Origin: an uncultured Flavobacteriales bacterium
Lineage (GTDB): Bacteria; Bacteroidota; Bacteroidia; Flavobacteriales_G; Salibacteraceae
Assembly: GCA_905181855.1 (NCBI GenBank)
Contig: CAJIZE010000012.1
Coordinates: 31,743-95,742 of the forward strand
DNA length: 64,000 bases
Direction of reading: 5' to 3'
The notes beneath the pieces were generated by a model. It was given only the letters and a program-made list of their open reading frames with translations, made no database searches and was not told the origin of the DNA. Below, piece by piece: positions 53,426-62,499 of the stretch; within the stretch, counting starts at the first letter, position 1; each line of letters starts with the position of its first letter. Position numbers and translations under genes: made by a program.

Positions 53426-54393
53426 TTAGTTTCCTTTTTTCAAATGCATCAATTGTTGCTTTGCTGGTTGATGTTCTGAATCTATTTTCAAACATTTTTC
53501 GAAACTTTGAATTGCTAATTCCTTATCATCAACATATAAATAGTAAACTCCAAGATAAAATTGAGCATCTGCAGATTTAGGGTAGTTTTCTATATTCATT
53601 TCAAAAAGCAACTTAGCTGAAACTTGCATTTTCTCCAAAGAAACATCATGTTCAGCCTCAGGCTCTAAAAACTCCATGGCAACGAAATTCAATAAAAATT
53701 CAGGATACTTCAAATCATATCCGTATTGTGATGATCTTTCATTAATGTACGTTTTCAGTAATTCAACATCTGCATTTTGAAATACCTCTATGGGGAGTTT
53801 CCAATCTTAAAAGATGTATTGTAACCCTTTGTACATCCCAATTAAAGGAATGCTCCAATGGTCTTCATTTTCAATTAAATTGAATTTATACTCGATATTT
53901 TTCAAGCTAATGGTTTTAAACAAACTATCGAGCATGTAATAGGAGTTCTCCAACAGTTTTTGTGGGTCGTTTTCAGCTGCCCAATGTAAATCCGCTTGTT
54001 TTCAGTTCTATAGGTGCTATCAATTAATGGAATTAACTCCTTTTTCACAAATTTTATTGTCTTCAAAGCACTGCTGTCGGTAAATGTGAAATTCTTATTT
54101 CTATTTGAGCCACTGCCTATTGCTACAATTATCATTTCGGGCATGTTTTGAAAATAGTTGGATTTAGTCTTTACAATACTAACGGCATTTTCAAAATTAT
54201 CTTCACCATCCGTTAAATACAGCACCGGTTATTGGTATAAATTGTTGCCATAAGTTTGAGGTAAATAAACCTGTATAAGTCTGGACTCTTCTAAAATTTT
54301 AGATTCAATTTTAAGTGAATGACCAATGGTTACTCCATTAGCCTCCGATTGAGTATATCCTTCTATATTAATAAATACGAAGCATATCATCAT
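53426..54393 (-). pseudogene. Decayed secreted esterase (alpha/beta hydrolase plus TPR)
   Basis: Pieces of one protein are visible in order on the minus strand. They are: a signal-like start (MMICFVF), IQVYLPQTYG, a TAA at 54229-54231, VLYLTDGEDNF, IIVAIGS, FVKKELIPLID and KRIYIG. A jump then leads to WAAENDPQKLLEN in another frame, a TAA at 53807-53809, and a TPR-like tail (DAQFYLGVYYLYVDDK). In intact relatives KRIYIG is followed by the GHSxGG nucleophile elbow and about 60-80 residues. Here that stretch, with the catalytic Ser, is gone. Two nonsense codons, an internal deletion and a frameshift make it a clear pseudogene. Confidence 0.8.
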
Positions 54394-54538
54394 TAGGAAA
54401 GTAATTGATAATGGTTTTTTTTATGAAGTTTTTTATGTCTCTAACGATTCAAATGCAAACAAAGTAAAGCATTAAGAATACTGCTAGCCCTTGGTAAACG
54501 ATTTTATTTTTTGCTAAATTTAGTTTTTAACCTCATTT
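54394..54538. other. Short non-coding stretch beside decayed genes
   Basis: A-rich sequence with stop codons in all frames that I checked. It probably holds the lost start and promoter of the esterase pseudogene. No RNA gene or regulatory motif was recognised. Confidence 0.4.
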
Positions 54539-54802
54539 TCAAGTTGCTTTTGGTCTCACAAAATAAATAAGTAACCCCAACTGTTTACTCAACCATTTGG
54601 CTTCTCCAACTCCTACTGGTGAAAAGTTTCGTGCTATTTCTCTTTCAAAATAGTGGTAAAAATGTGCGAAATCTAAAAGAGAATCTAAACCAATAATAGC
54701 CATTGGAACAAGAAAAGTACTTGAATCTTTTATGGCATTTATTGCATATCTAAAAAGTAGGGCAATGTTATAGTTAACAACCTGCTTGGCGATGATTTTA
54801 TT
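54539..54802 (-). pseudogene. 3' fragment of an unidentified gene
   Basis: One minus-strand frame is open for 87 codons with a coding-like composition and no usable start. It has a hydrophobic part (STFLVPMAIIGL) and a patterned C-terminus (RNFSPVGVGEAKWL, ending YFVRPKAT). It stops at TGA (54541-54539). I do not recognise the family. Its upstream end overlaps a T9SS-domain remnant on the other strand at 54791, so the two pieces meet at a breakpoint. Confidence 0.4.
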
Positions 54803-54940
54803 TCAGATATAACAATGGTAAATTTATCAACGCATTCGTTGATCATTCTACAGCCAAACAACTCTTTAGAATCTGGAATTTACATTGTTAACTTCAACAT
54901 TAACAACCGTCAATTTTCTAAAAAAATGATTATTCAATAG
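54791..54940 (+). pseudogene. Orphan T9SS type A sorting-domain remnant
   Basis: A plus-strand frame of 49 codons ends in TAG at 54938-54940. It reads ISDITMVNLSTHS, then SLESGIYIVNFNINN and KKMIIQ. This is the closing strand pattern of a type A C-terminal sorting domain (G-x-Y-x-V, KK-x-I-I-Q). No upstream cargo protein is present in frame. It is the broken 3' end of a lost secreted-protein gene. Confidence 0.6.
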
Positions 54941-54952
54941 AATACTTGTTAC

Positions 54953-56146
54953 TTAAGAGTAAAACTTTTTTTCTTCTTTAACCATTTGGCGCATTAATCT
55001 ACTTGCGCGATAACGATCTTCACCATAAACATGGTGAAGTCTATCAAGGGTTCCTAAAACATCGTCTAAGCCAACTTCATCGGCCCAAGCTAGTAATCCT
55101 TTTGGGTAGTTAACTCCTTTGGTCATGGCTTTGTCAATTCCATCACGGTCGGCAACATTTAAATAAAGTGCTTCAACAGCTTCGTTAATAAGCATAACCA
55201 AAACCCTCCAATAAATATCTTTCGACAGTTGCTCATCAATTACAGGTTCAGCTTTAACAACTCCTTCTGCATAATTGTAATAGCCTTTTTTGGTTTTTCT
55301 ACCTAAAAGGCCAGCCTCTTTCATTCTTTTTTGTGTGAACGATGGCTTGTATCTCGGGTCAAAATAAAACTCCCTGAAAATAGTTTCCGTAACCGTATAG
55401 TTTATATCATTTCCTATTAAATCCATTAATTCAAAAGGCCCCATTCTAAAACCTCCTTGCTTTTTTAAAGCTGCATCAATGGTAGCAAATCCAACTTCTC
55501 CTTCAGGTACTAAACCTTCGTCATAAATTCTCAATGCTTCGCCATAAAAAGGCCGAGCAACTCGGTTAACAATAAAGCCAGGGGTATCCTTGGCATAAAC
55601 CGGAATTTTACCCCAAGTTTTCATTAATTCAAAAACAGATTCCGCAACTTCTTTATCAGTAAGTAAGCTAGGAATAACCTCAACCAATGGCAGTAACGGT
55701 GCTGGGTTAAAAAAGTGTAAGCCCACTACTCTATTTGAAAGTTCGCATGAAGCTGCAATACTAGCAACAGATAAAGATGATGTGTTCGTTGCGATAATAG
55801 CATTCGGACTAATTACCTTTTCGAGTGAGGTAAAAAGCTTTTTCTTAATTTCAATGTTTTCAATGATTGCTTCGATAATCAATTGACAGTCACAAGTCTC
55901 TTCTAATCCAAGGCGGTATTCGATTTTAGACAAAACATCATCAGCTTTTTCTTGAGTCATTCTCCCTTTTTCAACCAGACGGTTCATAATTTTTTGATGT
56001 CCTGACCTTGCTTTATCCAAAGCCACATCATTGGTGTCAATTAGAACTACTTTACACCCTGCGGTAGAAGCAATTTGAGCAATCCCTGAGCCCATCGTAC
56101 CTGAGCCAATTACAGCTACATTCTTAACATCTTGCATATTATTCAC
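54953..56146 (-). CDS. paaH: 3-hydroxyadipyl-CoA dehydrogenase
   Basis: 397 residues. The NAD-binding motif GSGTMGSGIAQIA is at about 14-26, followed by the NTSSLSV loop, HFFNPAPLLPLVEV (catalytic His) and TPGFIVNRVARPFY. A second 3HCDH C-terminal domain (VNYPKGLLAWADEVG) is present as in PaaH. It is shorter than E. coli PaaH (475 residues) mainly in the linker. It oxidises 3-hydroxyadipyl-CoA. The start overlaps the paaG stop by eight bases. Last gene of the paaABCDGH run. Confidence 0.88.
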   Translation of the reverse strand: MNNMQDVKNVAVIGSGTMGSGIAQIASTAGCKVVLIDTNDVALDKARSGHQKIMNRLVEKGRMTQEKADDVLSKIEYRLGLEETCDCQLIIEAIIENIEIKKKLFTSLEKVISPNAIIATNTSSLSVASIAASCELSNRVVGLHFFNPAPLLPLVEVIPSLLTDKEVAESVFELMKTWGKIPVYAKDTPGFIVNRVARPFYGEALRIYDEGLVPEGEVGFATIDAALKKQGGFRMGPFELMDLIGNDINYTVTETIFREFYFDPRYKPSFTQKRMKEAGLLGRKTKKGYYNYAEGVVKAEPVIDEQLSKDIYWRVLVMLINEAVEALYLNVADRDGIDKAMTKGVNYPKGLLAWADEVGLDDVLGTLDRLHHVYGEDRYRASRLMRQMVKEEKKFYS

Positions 56147-56906
56147 CTTTAAAAATAGGTTTCCTTTTATCTAAAAAAGCATTCACACCTTCGTTGTAAT
56201 CAAAAGATTTACCTGCTTCAGTTTGAAGTTTTTCTTCTAAATTTAATTGATCCGTTAATGTATTAGTCATGGATTCATTCAGCGCTTTTTTAGTTAACCA
56301 TAATCCTTTGGTAGGCATTTTGGCTAATTTCTTAGCGGTGTTCAAAGCTTCATCCAAACCCTCTACCGATTTGTAAATCATTCCGATTTGCTGTGCTTCA
56401 TCAGCTGATATTTTATCGCCAAGCATCATCAAAGCAGACGCTCTTTGAAAACCAATCAATCTAGGTAATGTAAACGTGCCTCCACTATCTGGTATCAGTC
56501 CTATTTTACTAAACGCTTGAATAAATGAGGCTTTATTTAGTGCAAAAACAACATCACAAGCAAGTGCAATGTTAGCTCCAGCACCTGCTGCCACTCCATT
56601 TACACCACAAACTACTGGCTTTTTTAGGTTTCTTAATTTCTCAATAATTGGGTTGTAATGTTCTTTAACTATATTTTCTAATTCAGGGCCTTCTTTTGAA
56701 ATTGCTTCGGCTAAATCTTGCCCAGCACAAAAGGCTCTCCCCTCACCTGTCAAATAAACTGCCCTTATTTCAGGATTGTAGTTTGCTTCATCTAAAGCTT
56801 CTTGCAACGCAAAAGCCATTGGCCTAACAAAACTGTTTAACTTATCTGCTCGGTTTAAGGTTATGATTAAAACGTTGTCTTCAATACGACTTAAAATATC
56901 GCTCAT
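56139..56906 (-). CDS. paaG: Ring-1,2-epoxyphenylacetyl-CoA isomerase
   Basis: 255 residues of the crotonase family. It shows the oxyanion loop GVNGVAAGAGANIALA and AFCAGQDL. The PaaG-type active-site block FSKIGLIPDSGGTF matches E. coli PaaG (FSKLGLIPDCGGTW) rather than PaaF. It isomerises the epoxide to the oxepin-CoA in phenylacetate breakdown. It follows paaD by 18 bases and overlaps paaH by eight. Confidence 0.87.
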   Translation of the reverse strand: MSDILSRIEDNVLIITLNRADKLNSFVRPMAFALQEALDEANYNPEIRAVYLTGEGRAFCAGQDLAEAISKEGPELENIVKEHYNPIIEKLRNLKKPVVCGVNGVAAGAGANIALACDVVFALNKASFIQAFSKIGLIPDSGGTFTLPRLIGFQRASALMMLGDKISADEAQQIGMIYKSVEGLDEALNTAKKLAKMPTKGLWLTKKALNESMTNTLTDQLNLEEKLQTEAGKSFDYNEGVNAFLDKRKPIFKGE

Positions 56907-56924
56907 AGTTGTGCTTTTAGCAAA

Positions 56925-57410
56925 TTAAATACATTTAAAATAATCAAATGGTTCAAGGCAATCGGCGCATTTGTAATGTGCTTTGCAGGCGGTTGAACCA
57001 AACTGGCTTACCATAATTGTGTTTTCTGATTTACACAAAGGGCAGCGTATAATTTTAGGGCCCTCAGCCGATAGCCAACTTTTATTTGGCGATGTTTTTT
57101 CAGGTGGCGCTATCCCGAATTCTTCAAGCCTTCTTTTGGCATCATCCGACAACCAATCAGTGGTCCATACTGGTGTTAATTTAGATATGACTTGTACCGA
57201 GTCAAAGCCTTTACCAGCCAAAGACTCATGAATCAAATCTTCAACTAATTTCATAGCCGGACAACCAGAATAGGTTGGTGTTATATCAATAAAAACTTGG
57301 TTATTTTCAATTTTTACACCTTGCAATATACCTAAGTCTTTAATTGAAATTACTGGAATTTCAGGATCCGGAATTTGAGATAGAACATTAAATACCTCAG
57401 TTTCTGTCAT
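56925..57410 (-). CDS. paaD: Phenylacetyl-CoA epoxidase assembly protein PaaD
   Basis: 161 residues from the ATG at 57410. A start six codons earlier would overlap paaC, and this one sits one base past its stop. The N-terminal DUF59/MIP18 domain (DPEIPVISIKDLGIL, TYSGCPAM) is followed by a C-terminal zinc ribbon with CPLC (about 125) and CADC (about 150). PaaD helps assemble the iron centre of the epoxidase. Its position between paaC and paaG supports the name. Confidence 0.9.
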   Translation of the reverse strand: MTETEVFNVLSQIPDPEIPVISIKDLGILQGVKIENNQVFIDITPTYSGCPAMKLVEDLIHESLAGKGFDSVQVISKLTPVWTTDWLSDDAKRRLEEFGIAPPEKTSPNKSWLSAEGPKIIRCPLCKSENTIMVSQFGSTACKAHYKCADCLEPFDYFKCI

Positions 57411-57411
57411 T

Positions 57412-58173
57412 TTAATCCCATTTTGCATCAGGATATGCTCTAACTAAATATTGCATTTCAGATAATAAAAACCCTAATTTTTCCGAATGTATCCCTGTTC
57501 TGCCACCTGTTGCCATAAAGGTTTGGTCAGGTCGAATTAAAGTTGCTTCAGCAAGAATTTCATTCACCTTAGCATCCCATTTAGATTTTAACGTTTCATA
57601 ATCAGGTATTATACCTGCTTCGGCTAACGTTCTATGAATTTCATCGTTCTCGAACATTTCACCTGTATATCTCCAAATGAAATCTACTGCCTCTTGAATT
57701 TTAGCATGACTTTCTTCAGTACCATCACCAAATCTTAAAACCCAATTGCTTGAATGACGTATATGGTAAGCTACTTCTTTAATAGATTTTTGAGCAAAGC
57801 CTCGTAAAAATTCATCCTTTGAATCTTGCATCCCTTCTAATAAATAGAAATGGTAAACATCATAGAAAAAGTGACGAGCTATCGTATTTGCATAATTGCC
57901 ATTTTCCTGTTCAACAAGCAAGCAATTTTTAAATAGGTTTTCAGGCCTTCTGTAAACATAATCATCAGCAGTTCTACCATTACCCTTAATTTGCCCGGCA
58001 TAGTTAAGTAGACTTTGGCACTGACCTAATAAATCTAAACCAATGTTTGACAAAGCAATATCCTCTTCCAATATTGGACCATGACCACACCATTCAGTAA
58101 CTCTATGACTTAGTACAACTGCATCATCTCCTTGTCGAACACAAAACTCTCTTAGCGCTTCCTTCAAATCCAT
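57412..58173 (-). CDS. paaC: Phenylacetyl-CoA 1,2-epoxidase subunit PaaC
   Basis: 253 residues. It is a ferritin-like helical subunit (YHIRHSSNWVLRFGDGTEES; LGQCQSLLNYAG; ALREFCVRQGDDAVVLSHR start) with the family length. PaaC pairs with the catalytic PaaA in the epoxidase complex but does not itself hold the diiron site. It lies two bases after paaB and one base before paaD. Confidence 0.92.
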   Translation of the reverse strand: MDLKEALREFCVRQGDDAVVLSHRVTEWCGHGPILEEDIALSNIGLDLLGQCQSLLNYAGQIKGNGRTADDYVYRRPENLFKNCLLVEQENGNYANTIARHFFYDVYHFYLLEGMQDSKDEFLRGFAQKSIKEVAYHIRHSSNWVLRFGDGTEESHAKIQEAVDFIWRYTGEMFENDEIHRTLAEAGIIPDYETLKSKWDAKVNEILAEATLIRPDQTFMATGGRTGIHSEKLGFLLSEMQYLVRAYPDAKWD

Positions 58174-58175
58174 AA

Positions 58176-58469
58176 TTAAATGTGTTTGGCACCTTCAGGC
58201 ATTGTGTAAAAGGTGGGATGGCGGTAAACTTTTGAGTTTGAAGGTTCAAAGAATTCTCCTATATCATCGGGCGATGAAGCTGAAATTGATTCGGCAGGAA
58301 CAACCCATATACTTGTTCCCTCACTTCTGCGCGTATAAACATCACGTGCATTTTCAATTGCATTTTCGACATCCGGAGCGTGCAAACTACCCACATGCTT
58401 ATGGCTTAATCCTGGTTTCGATTGAATAAATACTTCCCAAAGAGGCCAATTAGAATTTTCTTGACTCAT
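58176..58469 (-). CDS. paaB: Phenylacetyl-CoA 1,2-epoxidase subunit PaaB
   Basis: 97 residues, the normal small size. It has the WPLWEVFIQSKPGLSHKHVGSLHA start, an AIENARDVYTRRSEG helix and the SIWVVPAESI strand, all typical of PaaB. It bridges the PaaA-PaaC complexes. It lies nine bases after paaA and two before paaC. Confidence 0.93.
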   Translation of the reverse strand: MSQENSNWPLWEVFIQSKPGLSHKHVGSLHAPDVENAIENARDVYTRRSEGTSIWVVPAESISASSPDDIGEFFEPSNSKVYRHPTFYTMPEGAKHI

Positions 58470-58478
58470 AATATTATT

Positions 58479-59420
58479 TTAAGCTGCTTTTGTTCTATTT
58501 TGTTTTTTGTTCGCGTAAGCCATTGCGGCCTCTCTTACCCATTTTCCATTTTCTTGAGCAGTTTTTTTAGCAATCATTCTATCCCTATTGCAAGGACCAT
58601 TGCCTTTTATTACATCGTAAAATTCTGACCAATTAATTTCGCCAAAGTCGTAGTGCTTTCTTTCTTCGTTCCACTTTAAATCTGGATCAGGAATTGTTAG
58701 ACCTATTACCTTTGCTTGTTGAACTGTTCTGTCAATAAAATCTTGACGCAGTGCATCGTTTGATTTTCTTTTAATCTTCCATTTTGTTGATTGCGCTGAA
58801 TGAAGAGATTCGTCATCGCGTGGGCCAAACATCATTAACGACGGCCACCACCAGCGGTTCAGGGAATCTTGAGCCATTTGTTTTTGCTCGGCAGTGCCAC
58901 TAGCCATTCCTCCTATTAGCTCGTAACCTTGGCGTTGATGGAAACTTTCTTCTTTACATATTTTCACCATTGCTCTTGCATATGGCCCGTAAGAAGTTCT
59001 GGTCAGCATTACTTGATTCATAATAGCTGCACCATCAACCAACCAGCCTACCGCACCAATATCGGCCCAATTTAGTGTCGGATAGTTAAAAATAGATGAA
59101 TATTTTGCTTTTCCAGTTAAGAATTGTTCAAATATTTCAGATCGGTCAACACCTAAAGTTTCAGCTGCACTGTATAAATATAGGCCATGTCCCGCCTCAT
59201 CTTGAATCTTGGCAAGTAAGATCATTTTACGGCGCAAGCTTGGCGCACGAGACAACCAATTGGCTTCGGGTAACATTCCTACAACTTCTGAATGTGCGTG
59301 TTGCGAAATTTGCCTTACCAAAGTTTTACGGTAAGCATCAGGCATCCAATCTTTTGGTTCAATTTTAATTTCAGCATCTACTTTTTGTTGAAATTCTAAT
59401 TCTAAATCTTTTTCGGCCAT
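58479..59420 (-). CDS. paaA: Phenylacetyl-CoA 1,2-epoxidase catalytic subunit PaaA
   Basis: 313 residues, full length. Two diiron-binding Glu/His motifs are visible: [14 protein letters not shown] (about 73-86) and [13 protein letters not shown] (about 153-165). PaaA with PaaB/C/E epoxidises the ring of phenylacetyl-CoA. It is the first gene of the paaABCDGH run. Genes paaE (reductase), paaF, paaK and paaZ are not in the window. No exact -7 consensus was found upstream. Confidence 0.94.
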   Translation of the reverse strand: MAEKDLELEFQQKVDAEIKIEPKDWMPDAYRKTLVRQISQHAHSEVVGMLPEANWLSRAPSLRRKMILLAKIQDEAGHGLYLYSAAETLGVDRSEIFEQFLTGKAKYSSIFNYPTLNWADIGAVGWLVDGAAIMNQVMLTRTSYGPYARAMVKICKEESFHQRQGYELIGGMASGTAEQKQMAQDSLNRWWWPSLMMFGPRDDESLHSAQSTKWKIKRKSNDALRQDFIDRTVQQAKVIGLTIPDPDLKWNEERKHYDFGEINWSEFYDVIKGNGPCNRDRMIAKKTAQENGKWVREAAMAYANKKQNRTKAA

Positions 59421-59488
59421 AATTTGTAATAATTAAGTAATAAAGTCAACTAATTTAAAAAAAGAGCAATGTCAACCGACACATAAAA

Positions 59489-59542
59489 ACAAAAAAAGAG
59501 GCTTATTTTTATAGCATAAATGTACGATAAAAACAGCCTCTT
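59489..59542 (-). terminator. Large terminator hairpin after mdh
   Basis: Read on the minus strand, AAGAGGCT (59542-59535) and AGCCTCTT (59503-59496) pair. An inner TTTTTAT/ATAAAAA extends the stem, and Ts follow directly (59495-59489). It lies 35 bases past the mdh stop and separates mdh from paaA. Confidence 0.85.
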
Positions 59543-59576
59543 AATGAATTTGTTTAGGTAGACTTTATCTTATAAC

Positions 59577-60497
59577 CTAAAGCAGGTCATTAACTTTTCT
59601 AACCCCTACAGCGCTTTCAGTAAGTTTTTCTTTTTCAGCATCAGATAATTCAATTTCAACTATTTTTTCGATGCCATTTTTACCAATAATACATGGTACA
59701 CCTATCGAAATATCATTTAAACCATACTCTCCTTCTAACAAAGCAGAACAAGGAAACATTTTTTGCGCATCTTGAGCAATTGCTCTTACCATTTCAGAAA
59801 CAGCAGCACCTGGAGCATACCAAGCTGAAGTTCCAAGTAATTTAGTAAGTGTAGCACCACCAACTTTGGTGTCTTCAACTACTTGATTCATTCTATCTGA
59901 AGATAAAAATTCAGATACAAGAATACTGTTTCTTACTGCTCTACCAATTAACGGTACCATTCCAGTATCAGAGTGACCTCCGATTACCATTCCATCAACA
60001 TCAGAAGCAGGGCATTCTAGTGCTTCTGATAATCTGTATTTAAAACGAGCGCTATCTAAAGCTCCGCCCATTCCGATAATTCTATTTTTAGGTAAACCAA
60101 TAGCCTGGTGAGTTAAATAAGCCATAGTATCCATTGGATTGGAAACTACGATAATAATTACGTTTGGAGAATGAGCTAAAAGGTTTTTAGAAACCGTTTT
60201 AACAATACCTGCATTAATGCCAATCAATTCTTCACGGGTCATGCCAGGTTTACGAGGAATACCACTAGTAATAACCGCTACATCAGTATCAGCTGTTTTT
60301 GAATAATCGTTTGTACTTCCTACAATTTTGGTATCAAAACCATTTAAAGATGCTGTTTGCATAAGGTCCATCGCTTTTCCTTCTGCATAACCTTCTTTAA
60401 TGTCAACAAGAACTACTTCTGAAGCGAAATTTTTAATGGCTATATACTCTGCACAACTGGCGCCAACTGCCCCTGCTCCTACTACTGAAACTTTCAT
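59577..60497 (-). CDS. mdh: Malate dehydrogenase (LDH-like type)
   Basis: 306 residues. NAD-binding GAGAVGASCAE is near the start, SGIPRKPGMTREEL holds the dicarboxylate-specific Arg, and the catalytic His is in GGHSDTGMVPL. It oxidises malate to oxaloacetate in the TCA cycle. A -7-like TAATTTCG (60526-60519, one mismatch) lies 22 bases before the ATG. A large terminator follows. Likely monocistronic. Confidence 0.96.
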   Translation of the reverse strand: MKVSVVGAGAVGASCAEYIAIKNFASEVVLVDIKEGYAEGKAMDLMQTASLNGFDTKIVGSTNDYSKTADTDVAVITSGIPRKPGMTREELIGINAGIVKTVSKNLLAHSPNVIIIVVSNPMDTMAYLTHQAIGLPKNRIIGMGGALDSARFKYRLSEALECPASDVDGMVIGGHSDTGMVPLIGRAVRNSILVSEFLSSDRMNQVVEDTKVGGATLTKLLGTSAWYAPGAAVSEMVRAIAQDAQKMFPCSALLEGEYGLNDISIGVPCIIGKNGIEKIVEIELSDAEKEKLTESAVGVRKVNDLL

Positions 60498-60651
60498 ATT
60501 ATTAGTTTTTTTATGTAGCGAAATTAGTAAATATTAAAGCCTTAAAGTTGCCGTTTTACCTTTATTTTTAATGACTTTTACATTTTGTTGTTTTCCAGAA
60601 AAATCTTAGGCAACCATTTAAATAAATTACCGTCTTTAAATCAAAGTAAAA

Positions 60652-61221
60652 ATGAAACTCGAAAAAACTGATCTCCACAACATACTGGAAGGGTGTAAAA
60701 GAGGAGACAGCGATTGCCAAAAATTGCTCTTTGACAAGTTTTTCGGAAAAATGCTAAGTATTTGTAGAAGATACTTAACTGATGATGAGGAAGCAAAAGA
60801 TGTAACTCAAGAGTCTTTTATCTTGATGTTTAATAAACTAGAAGCCTACAAAGGAGAAGGATCTTTTGAAGGTTGGTTGAGACGTATTGTTGTGAATAAA
60901 GCAATAGATACTTTTCGTAAAAAAAAGGTAAAGACCTATAGTATTGATGAACACGATTGGTCGGATGTAAAAGATACAACTGACAGCGAAGATGAGTCAA
61001 TATACAATGTCATTAAACCTGATGTTGTTATTGAACACATTCAAAACCTTTCTCCACAATACAAAACAATCTTTAATCTACATGTGGTTGAAGGTTATAC
61101 ACATCAGCAAATTTCAGACGAACTAAAGATAAGCGTTGGTACATCAAAATCGAATTTATCAAAAGCAAGAGCAAGACTTAAAATGAGTTTAACAAAGTAT
61201 TTAAAAAAAGTAAATGTCTAA
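60652..61221 (+). CDS. ECF-family RNA polymerase sigma factor, coupled to a membrane PKD/T9SS-type-B protein
   Basis: 189 residues. Region 2 is clear (CQKLLFDKFFGKMLSICRRY, EEAKDVTQESFILMF, FEGWLRRIVVNKAID). Region 4 is LSPQYKTIFNLHVVEGYTHQ with the ISDELKISVGTSKSNLSKAR helix-turn-helix. No N-terminal signal or extra domain. Its stop overlaps the next start by eight bases, so the partner is made with it. The partner is a single-pass membrane protein, the layout of a sigma/anti-sigma pair. The target regulon is unknown. Confidence 0.93.
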   Translation: MKLEKTDLHNILEGCKRGDSDCQKLLFDKFFGKMLSICRRYLTDDEEAKDVTQESFILMFNKLEAYKGEGSFEGWLRRIVVNKAIDTFRKKKVKTYSIDEHDWSDVKDTTDSEDESIYNVIKPDVVIEHIQNLSPQYKTIFNLHVVEGYTHQQISDELKISVGTSKSNLSKARARLKMSLTKYLKKVNV

Positions 61222-62464
61222 TTCAGATAAAATATTTGATCAATTAATAAAAGATTCTGTGAAGAATCATGAATCTGGCTTTAATGCTGATTCTTGGAAA
61301 GCTGTTAAGAGCGGAATTAACTCTACAACAATTGGCTCTGGAGCCAAAAATTCTGTTTCACTAGGTAAATGGTTTATTGCAAGTATTGTTTTAGGTGCTG
61401 TTGCCTTTTCAGGTTTTTTAATTATGGATTCTGAAAGTCCTAAATCTGCAGCTATTTTAAGCGAGAGTAAAATTGAAAAAGAAAAAGCAGTGGTTGAGAG
61501 TAATCTTGCTTTGTCAGAAACTGAAACTTTAAAATCAAACGTCGCTTCTGACGAAACAATAGAAGATACAAAACCAGAATTTAAGCAGACAGCTTCTATC
61601 ACAAACAATCAAGTTAAGGTTACACCTAAAGAAACTGGTGCAGTAAATAAGAAGGCAAAAACAAAAGTCGCACCTCTTAAGGTTTCACAAAATGAATCTT
61701 TAATTAAATTGAATTCCAATTTGGTTTGCGAAAGTGATATTGTAACATTTAAAGCTTCTGACTCCTTGGGGAATGCTAGTTATTTATGGCATTTTGGTGA
61801 TGGAGAAAAGGCCATTTCATATAAGGTAAAGCATCCTTATAAAGAAGAAGGAAATTACGAAGTAACACTTCAAGTAAAGCTTGAAAGCGGCGAGATTTTA
61901 AAGTCTACTAAAAACATTTATGTGAACAGTAAACCACGGGCAGACTTTAATTTTGAAACCACAGATTACAATTGCCATAATTCGTCTATCTGCTTTAGTT
62001 CTGACATTAGCGCAAGTTTCAATAAATTGTATTGGAATTTTGGCGACGACAAATTTTCAGATGATCCAAACCCAAAGCATACTTATCATAAAAAAGGGCA
62101 TTATAATGTTAAACTAAGAGTGGAGTCATCTGCAGGTTGCAACGATTCAACACTTAAACAAGTGTATGTAATGAGGGCTTTCAATTTATTGGCCACTAAA
62201 GATTTTTCGCCTAATGATGATGGAAAAAAAGATACTTGGATTCCTATTGCACTTCAAAACAGAGATCAAAATTTTACAATAAACATATTAAATCAAATGG
62301 GACAACCAGTTTATTCTACATCATCTGCAGATGCTCCTTGGAATGGTAAACTTAACAACGGAGGAAACGCTAAAAGCGGTGAATTGTATATATGGATTGC
62401 CTTAGTTGAGGACTCGTTAGGTAATTTAAATGAATATGGTGGGTCAATTCTTATAACTGATTAA
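61214..62464 (+). CDS. Membrane-tethered PKD protein with T9SS type B (gliding-motility-associated) C-terminal domain; possible anti-sigma factor
   Basis: 416 residues. Order: a short polar, likely cytoplasmic N-terminus (1-51, including DKIFDQLIKDSVKN and SWKAVK); one transmembrane helix (about 53-71); a Ser/Lys/Glu-rich linker (72-165). Two PKD domains follow (166-237, with LWHFGDGE; 241-320, with YWNFGDDKFSDDPNPKH), then a type B C-terminal domain (324-416, FSPNDDGKKDTW, PWNGKLNNGG, GELYIWIA). There is no cleavable signal peptide. N-in topology and coupling to the sigma gene suggest an anti-sigma or sensor role. No standard anti-sigma zinc motif is seen. What the extracytoplasmic part senses is unknown. 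Confidence 0.85.
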   Translation: MSNSDKIFDQLIKDSVKNHESGFNADSWKAVKSGINSTTIGSGAKNSVSLGKWFIASIVLGAVAFSGFLIMDSESPKSAAILSESKIEKEKAVVESNLALSETETLKSNVASDETIEDTKPEFKQTASITNNQVKVTPKETGAVNKKAKTKVAPLKVSQNESLIKLNSNLVCESDIVTFKASDSLGNASYLWHFGDGEKAISYKVKHPYKEEGNYEVTLQVKLESGEILKSTKNIYVNSKPRADFNFETTDYNCHNSSICFSSDISASFNKLYWNFGDDKFSDDPNPKHTYHKKGHYNVKLRVESSAGCNDSTLKQVYVMRAFNLLATKDFSPNDDGKKDTWIPIALQNRDQNFTINILNQMGQPVYSTSSADAPWNGKLNNGGNAKSGELYIWIALVEDSLGNLNEYGGSILITD

Positions 62465-62499
62465 AGAGAACTAATCTTAAATTTAAAACCTTGGATACG

